From contig NZ_CP084222.1 of assembly GCF_020268605.1 (NCBI RefSeq), positions 2,170,001-2,234,000 on the forward strand: 64,000 nucleotides of DNA. The letters run 5' to 3'. The notes below the pieces were generated by a model. That model searched no databases. It worked only from the letters and a program-made list of their open reading frames with translations, and had not been told where the DNA came from. Shown piece after piece: positions 58,686 to 64,000 of the stretch. The stretch comes from Arsenophonus apicola. GTDB lineage: Bacteria; Pseudomonadota; Gammaproteobacteria; Enterobacterales; Enterobacteriaceae. A program made the position numbers and the translations under genes. Each line of letters begins with the position of its first letter. The first letter of the stretch is position 1.

Positions 58686-59888
58686 TTAAAAACTCAACTT
58701 AAACAAAACAATAGCCGGTATATCAAAATGCTCTTGGCTATCGAAGGTTAATTCAATATTTCCTTCATTACCATAACTGTCAACAACCTCAATAACAGGA
58801 TTATTAATTACATCTTTCCAGCCTTGTTGATATAAAGCACTACTAACCGGAATAGTATTTTTATATAAAATTAAGTTAACAGCACCACTTTTATCATCGA
58901 TATATTCTTTTCTTATTTTAGGATTACAGAGATATTTAGTCGGATAATTACTATTATTATCATTAAGTATATAAAAGCCATCAATATCAATAACGTCATT
59001 CATTGAGTACCATAAATTGACCTGATAACTATTTTGCTGACTTTTACCAATAACCGCACAGGGATAGTGAGGTTCTTTAAATATAGAAAAACATTTAAAA
59101 ACCTGTGGACTTCTTACAACATGCATTTCCTGACTCATATCCTGATTTTTTATTGGATGATAAGAAATAACATGTTCTTTAAAGAAGTTATTTACACCGG
59201 TTTCTTTACTTGGAAGAATCTTGATAATTGAACTCTCTATTTTTCCCTTGTAAGAAGAAGGCGCATTACTAGAGTAAAACGTTTGATAATTCAACTCAGC
59301 AATGTCAGATAATACGCCCGCTTGTATCGTAATATTATCTTTATCACTGTAACGGATGGGTTCTCTGGCAATGATGGTAATATTTTTCGGGTTTTTAAAT
59401 TCATTGCCTTCTTTGCCATTGGGGCCATTTTTGGTCGAGGTACCAAATTGGGAAGTGTTAAATTTACCCACCCCAGGAATATCAATACCACCAGCAATAA
59501 CAACTCCATTATCCTGTCTGTCACAGCAAACAAACTTATGGATACTAATAAAACCATCATCCATCACATCAATTTTTTCATGCCGAGCATCGGCGCTTTG
59601 GATATATTCAATCACTTTGTTATATCCATTATCTTTGTCGGATATTTTCCAGCCCGATTTCAAGTCATTACCCGAAAAGAAGTCACAAAGAAAAATATGT
59701 TCTCTTACATCCTCTTCTTTTAATGAAATAGGTGAAAGACTTTTATCAATAATACGTAGAGTAACCATGACCTATACCTGATTTTTACCATTGCCATAAA
59801 TTGCAGCTTTATTATTAACCGAATTTGGAAAATCTATACTTAAATGGGTAAGTTGATAAAAATCCTGCCAAATATTATATGAATTCAC
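58686..59888 (-). pseudogene. Unknown protein gene with an amber stop at codon 39
   Basis: An ORF of 360 codons starts at ATG 59768, but the same frame continues upstream through TAG (59772-59774) to GTG 59888, which has a strong GGAGG site 5 bases before it. The 38-residue leader ends AAIYGNGKNQV and the downstream part begins VMVTLRIIDKS, which read as one continuous beta-rich domain. Full length would be about 400 residues. No signal peptide, membrane helix or known family is recognised. The mature part has many Asn, Asp and Ser residues. The ATG at 59768 has no good ribosome site. Placed between cydA and sucD beside a sucD fragment, so acquired. Confidence 0.65.
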
Positions 59889-59898
59889 AGCAGCCTCC

Positions 59899-60415
59899 GG
59901 AAATCAAAAAATAAAGAAATATGTTTTATAAAAAATTTGATTAAAGAAATTTTTAAATTCTTTATTTTTATCTTCAAATAATATTTTATACTTTACTATT
60001 TAATAAAAAATAAAAACCATGATAAATAAATTTCACCTAAGTAACAAATGGTTAGATTTAAATAATTATTATATTTATGTTAAAAATAATATAAATTTAT
60101 ATTTATTAGAGTAAAATAAAATTATGATATTGAATGTTAATCGTTTTTTATTTTATAACTATTTTTAACCGCACAATAAAATTGAATTATTTTTTATTTC
60201 TCATCACCACCTAGTAGATTTAATTCTCGTAAATATAATTGTTAAATACATTTTGGCTGATTTTTGCTAAGAAAACTAAATAACAGAATTGAGGCTATAG
60301 CAGAATGGTATATAAACCCGTCAAAGATGAGATTTATATCTGTAAGTTAAAATTATAAAATGGTTATCAAGTAGATAATATCAAAATATATCTATATATC
60401 AATAATTTATATAGT
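59899..60415. other. AT-rich spacer between sucD and the unknown gene
   Basis: About 517 very AT-rich bases without a gene or recognisable RNA. It presumably holds the promoter of the unknown gene. Confidence 0.5.
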
Positions 60416-60442
60416 CAAAAAAGCCACTATCTATAGTGGCCT
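60416..60442 (-). terminator. Terminator of the suc operon
   Basis: On the minus strand a GCCACTA / TAGTGGC hairpin is followed by six T, 25 bases after the sucD stop. A second copy is at 58286-58310. Confidence 0.8.
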
Positions 60443-60466
60443 TTACAAATCATAGTATGAATCTGG

Positions 60467-61342
60467 TTATTTACCAGTCACTAAATGCTTAACGGCTGCG
60501 CCAATTTCGGCTAAACTACGAACTGTTTTTACCCCTGCCGCTTCTAAAGCAGCAAACTTCTCATCAGCGGTACCTTTACCGCCAGCAATGATGGCGCCAG
60601 CATGACCCATACGCTTACCTTTGGGGGCCGTTACGCCAGCAATATAAGCAACGACGGGTTTGGTGATATGTTGTTTAATATAAGCGGCCGCTTCCTCCTC
60701 CGCTGTACCACCAATTTCACCAATCATAACGATAGCTTCAGTTTGTGGATCTGCCTGGAACAATTTCAATATATCAATAAAATTTGAACCAGGAATAGGA
60801 TCACCACCAATTCCGACACAAGTCGATTGGCCTAAGCCTGCATCGGTTGTCTGCTTAACTGCTTCATAAGTTAAGGTGCCAGAGCGTGATACAATACCGA
60901 CTTTGCCAGGTTTGTGGATATGTCCGGGTTGGATACCAATCTTACATTCACCCGGGGTAATAATACCCGGGCAGTTTGGCCCTATCATTCTTACCCCAGT
61001 TTCATCTAACTTTGCTTTCACTGTTAGCATATCTAAGGTAGGGATCCCTTCGGTTATGGTAATAATCAGTTTGATGCCACTATTGATCGCTTCAAGAATC
61101 GAATCTTTGCAGAATCGAGCTGGCACATAGATTACCGATGCGGTTGCACCTGTTGCTTTTACCGCTTCGCGTACTGTATTAAAAACCGGTAATCCTAAAT
61201 GTGTGGTTCCGCCTTTACCTGGCGTTACACCACCGACCATTTTTGTTCCATAAGCAATTGCCTGCTCTGAGTGAAAAGTTCCTTGGCTACCGGTAAAGCC
61301 TTGGCAGATAACTTTAGTATTTTTATCAATTAAAATAGACAT
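60467..61342 (-). CDS. sucD: Succinyl-CoA synthetase alpha subunit
   Basis: 291 residues (E. coli 289). CoA-binding Rossmann domain with GFTGSQGTFHSEQAI; the phosphorylated histidine is in MGHAGAIIAGG. With SucC it makes succinate and ATP from succinyl-CoA. It begins 3 bases after the sucC stop. Confidence 0.97.
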   Translation of the reverse strand: MSILIDKNTKVICQGFTGSQGTFHSEQAIAYGTKMVGGVTPGKGGTTHLGLPVFNTVREAVKATGATASVIYVPARFCKDSILEAINSGIKLIITITEGIPTLDMLTVKAKLDETGVRMIGPNCPGIITPGECKIGIQPGHIHKPGKVGIVSRSGTLTYEAVKQTTDAGLGQSTCVGIGGDPIPGSNFIDILKLFQADPQTEAIVMIGEIGGTAEEEAAAYIKQHITKPVVAYIAGVTAPKGKRMGHAGAIIAGGKGTADEKFAALEAAGVKTVRSLAEIGAAVKHLVTGK

Positions 61343-61345
61343 GAC

Positions 61346-62512
61346 TTATTTCGCCTCCGCCGCTGCTACTGCTTTTTCTGCCGCATCGGTCAAACTGGTT
61401 GCAGCCGTGATCTGTAGGCCACTATCCGCTAACTTTTGTGCTCCTAGCTCAGCATTATTACCTTCAAGACGAACAATGACCGGGACTTTAACCCCAATTT
61501 CTTTAACTGCGCCAATAATACCATCAGCAATCAAATCGCAGCGAACAATGCCACCAAAAATATTGACCAAAACAGCTCTAACATTTTCATCATATAAGAT
61601 AATTTTAAATGCTTCTGTTACCCGTTCTTTCGTGGCTCCACCACCAACATCAAGAAAATTAGCCGGAGCACCGCCATGCAACTTGACAATGTCCATGGTT
61701 CCCATGGCTAAACCAGCCCCATTAACCATACAACCAATATTGCCATCTAAAGCAACATAGTTTAATTCCCATTCTGATGCATGAGCTTCACGCGGATCTT
61801 CCTGAGAAATATCACGCATCTTCTGTAATTCTGCTTGGCGGTAGAGTGCATTACTATCAACACTAAGCTTTCCATCCAGACAAATTAAATCCCCTTGCTT
61901 AGTTATGACCAGGGGATTAATCTCGATTAATGCCAGATCACGCTCGAGAAAAATTGTCGCTAATCCGATAAATATGTTGCTAAACTGCTCAACTTGTTTG
62001 CCGCTTAAGCCTAACTTGAAAGCAAGCTCACGACCTCGATAAGGCATGGGACCAGTTAAAGGGTCAATAATGGCTTTGTGGATAAGTTCCGGAGTCTGTT
62101 CTGCCACTTTCTCAATTTCAACGCCGCCTTCAGTCGATGCCATAAAGACTATCCGACGAGTGGCACGATCTATCACCGCCCCTAAATAAAGCTCTTTATC
62201 AATATCCGTTGCTGCTTCTACTAAAATTTGATTAACAGGCTGTCCATGGGCGTCGGTTTGGTAAGTGACTAAGCGTTTTCCTAACCAATTTTCAGCAAAA
62301 AGCCGGACTTCGTCGCGATTATTAACCACTTTGACACCACCCGCTTTACCTCGGCCACCCGCATGCACCTGACACTTTGCCACCCAAGGACTATTACCCA
62401 ATTTTGTCGTGGCATCTTCTGCTTCTTTTACTGTTTTACAAGCATAACCGGTCGGTACTGGCAAACCATACTGCGCAAACAGCTGTTTTGCCTGATATTC
62501 GTGTAAGTTCAT
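61346..62512 (-). CDS. sucC: Succinyl-CoA synthetase beta subunit
   Basis: 388 residues, as in E. coli. ATP-grasp domain beginning MNLHEYQAKQLFAQYGLP; NGAGLAMGTMDIVKLHGG and VNIFGGIVRCDLIADGI complete the CoA-ligase part. Same operon as sucB, with a 135-base gap. Confidence 0.97.
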   Translation of the reverse strand: MNLHEYQAKQLFAQYGLPVPTGYACKTVKEAEDATTKLGNSPWVAKCQVHAGGRGKAGGVKVVNNRDEVRLFAENWLGKRLVTYQTDAHGQPVNQILVEAATDIDKELYLGAVIDRATRRIVFMASTEGGVEIEKVAEQTPELIHKAIIDPLTGPMPYRGRELAFKLGLSGKQVEQFSNIFIGLATIFLERDLALIEINPLVITKQGDLICLDGKLSVDSNALYRQAELQKMRDISQEDPREAHASEWELNYVALDGNIGCMVNGAGLAMGTMDIVKLHGGAPANFLDVGGGATKERVTEAFKIILYDENVRAVLVNIFGGIVRCDLIADGIIGAVKEIGVKVPVIVRLEGNNAELGAQKLADSGLQITAATSLTDAAEKAVAAAEAK

Positions 62513-62647
62513 GATGCTCTATCCATAATTTAGTCTGACTGAGACATAACAGGTCTCTATATATTTTCATTTAAACATTGGTCAATAAAAAATTAACCAA
62601 GCTTTATACTGCAGACTGAGTAAATAACTTCACTCTAATTTGGTTAT

Positions 62648-63876
62648 CTAGACGTCTAACAATAAACGAGCCGGATCTTCCAACATGTCCTTTATGGTCA
62701 CCAAAAAGCTAACAGACTCACGTCCATCAATTAAACGGTGATCATAGGAAAGGGCTAAATACATCATTGGCAAGATTTCGATTTTACCATCAACCGCCAT
62801 TGGCCTATCTTTGATAGCATGCATACCTAAAATTGCACTTTGCGGCGGATTAATAATCGGGGTTGACATTAAAGAGCCAAAAACACCACCATTAGTAATG
62901 GTAAAATTTCCACCAGTCAATTCTTCAACCGTTAATTTGCCATCACGCCCCTTAACTGCTAACTCTTTAATACGCTTTTCAATTTCTGCCATGCTCAACG
63001 CATCTGCATCACGTAATACTGGTGTGACCAAACCTCTCGGCGTGGAAACAGCAATGCTAATATCAAAATAACTATGATAGAGCAAATCCTCACCATCAAT
63101 AGAGGCATTCACTTCAGGATAACGCTTAAGGCTTCCACAACCGCTTTTACATAGAAAGACATAAAGCCCAAGCGCACACCATGCCGTTTTTCGAAACTTT
63201 CACCATAATGTTTGCGTAAATCAAAAACCGGCTTCATATTGACTTCATTAAAGGTGGTCAACATGGCGGTGTTGTTTTTCGCTTCTAGTAAACGTTCTGC
63301 AATACGTTTCCGTAAACGCGTCATTGGTACGCGTTTTTCACTTCGATGAGGAGATATTGATGATGTCGTTGTAGGTGCATCATTCTGTGGCTTAATAGTT
63401 GTATTTTCGCTGGCTGTTGATTGGTTTTTAATATATTTTTCAACATCATCGCGCGTTATACGCCCGCCTACACCACTACCTTTGATATTAGCCGGGTTTA
63501 AATCATGTTCGGCAATTAAACGACGGACAGCCGGTGTTAGTACATTATGACTCTCTTCCTCAAGACTGGCAGTCTGACGTTTAGCTGGTGCCGATTCAGT
63601 TGTCTCTTTTACCTCAGCCGGGATCCCTGTACTATCACTAAGCTTTATGCGTCCCAATAGTTGTTTAGATAAAACAGTCGCTCCCTCTTCTTCCAAAATT
63701 GATTCCAGAACACCTGAATCTGCTGCTGGTACTTCGAGTACCACTTTATCCGTTTCAATTTCCACTAATACTTCATCGCGCTCTACCTGATCACCTGGTT
63801 TCTTGTGCCAAGTTGCCACTGTAGCATCGGCAACAGATTCAGGAAGATCAGGAACAAGAATTTCTATGCTACTCAT
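62648..63876 (-). pseudogene. sucB: sucB, 2-oxoglutarate dehydrogenase E2, with one-base deletion
   Basis: Two frames together cover all of SucB (E. coli 405 residues). The first (63876 to 63109) has the lipoyl domain with ETDKVVLEV, the subunit-binding domain (TPAVRRLIAEHDL) and the start of the catalytic domain to VVEAL. There the reading becomes SVILK and stops; the second frame resumes at EVNASIDGEDL and ends with the catalytic SYDHRLIDGR. The coding strand reads TTAAGCG near 63127 where TTAAAGCG would restore AL-K-R-YPE. Loss of one A in a short run explains it. If real, there is no E2 and the oxidative TCA branch is cut; it could also be a sequencing error. Confidence 0.9.
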
Positions 63877-64000
63877 TTTCTATCCTTTAATTTATTTACT
63901 TTTAGTGCATCATCAACCAATGCTTTTTGCTGTTCTTGATGAACAGACGCGTAGCCTACGGCGGGTGAGGCAGATGCAGGGCGCCCCGCATAGCTTAATA
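63873..64000 (-). CDS. sucA: SucA C-terminal end (partial), 2-oxoglutarate dehydrogenase E1
   Basis: The last 42 codons: LSYAGRPASASPAVGYASVH then QEQQKALVDDALKV matches the SucA C-terminus (E. coli YAGRPASASPAVGYMSVHQ). It carries eight extra residues (NKLKDRK region) before TGA at 63873-63875, which overlaps the sucB ATG. The rest lies beyond the right edge. Confidence 0.93.
   Translation of the reverse strand, partial: LSYAGRPASASPAVGYASVHQEQQKALVDDALKVNKLKDRK

Overview
The window is chromosomal DNA of an AT-rich gammaproteobacterium of the order Enterobacterales. Gene content and order match two stretches of the Escherichia coli chromosome (cydC-aat-infA-clpA-clpS-cspD-macBA ... grxA-rybB-ybjG-dacC, and modE/acrZ ... 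gpmA-aroG-pnuC-nadA-tRNA-Lys-cpoB-pal-tol-cyd-suc). The low G+C, many in-frame stops in otherwise full-length genes, lost neighbours (serW, nfsA/rimK, modABC, gal genes) and accessory adhesin genes suggest a host-associated member of the Morganellaceae undergoing gene decay, Arsenophonus-like. The genus is an inference from gene style, not a proven identification.

Layout. 1-9.7 kb: CydDC exporter, Aat, IF-1, the ClpA/ClpS unfoldase-adaptor pair, CspD and the MacAB efflux pump. 9.7-17.1 kb: OLD-family nuclease YbjD, lysine exporter LysO, a nonsense-broken ybjT and the ArtPIQM arginine transporter. 17.3-24.8 kb: a SLOG-like orphan, ybjN, ybjC, grxA, the small RNA gene rybB with a sigma-E-type promoter, yjbQ, ybjG, and the serine uptake/deamination operon sdaCB. 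24.9-31.4 kb: a 668-residue two-repeat protein, dacC, yeeZ, an iron-alcohol-dehydrogenase homologue that lost all four metal ligands, and the 48-residue acrZ. 31.7-33.55 kb: an IS200/IS605 element wedged between acrZ and modE. 34.4-43 kb: an adhesin island with a giant inverse autotransporter (invasin/intimin family), a fimbrial-adhesin-like secreted protein and two paralogous lipoproteins. 44.3-64 kb: gpmA, aroG, pnuC, nadA, tRNA-Lys with unusual tandem repeats, the Tol-Pal envelope operon, cytochrome bd (cydABX-ybgE), an inserted unknown gene next to a decayed copy of the sucD 3' end, and sucDCB with the end of sucA.

Functional picture. Core envelope (Tol-Pal, DacC, YbjG, RybB), respiration (cytochrome bd plus its CydDC assembly exporter) and amino-acid/peptide economy (ArtPIQM, SdaCB, ClpAS, Aat N-degron pathway) look retained. 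Several genes that look open are damaged: ybjT (two ochres), the invasin (ochre between signal peptide and barrel), nadA (ochre at codon 31), the unknown gene at 58.7 kb (amber at codon 39), sucB (one-base deletion) and tnpB (frameshift). Decay is the simplest reading; the alternatives (sequence error, readthrough) can be tested. No complete new defence or biosynthetic system is evident. The most novel parts are the invasin/lipoprotein island, the 46-residue/33-residue repeat protein, and the tRNA-Lys 3'-end tandem repeats.
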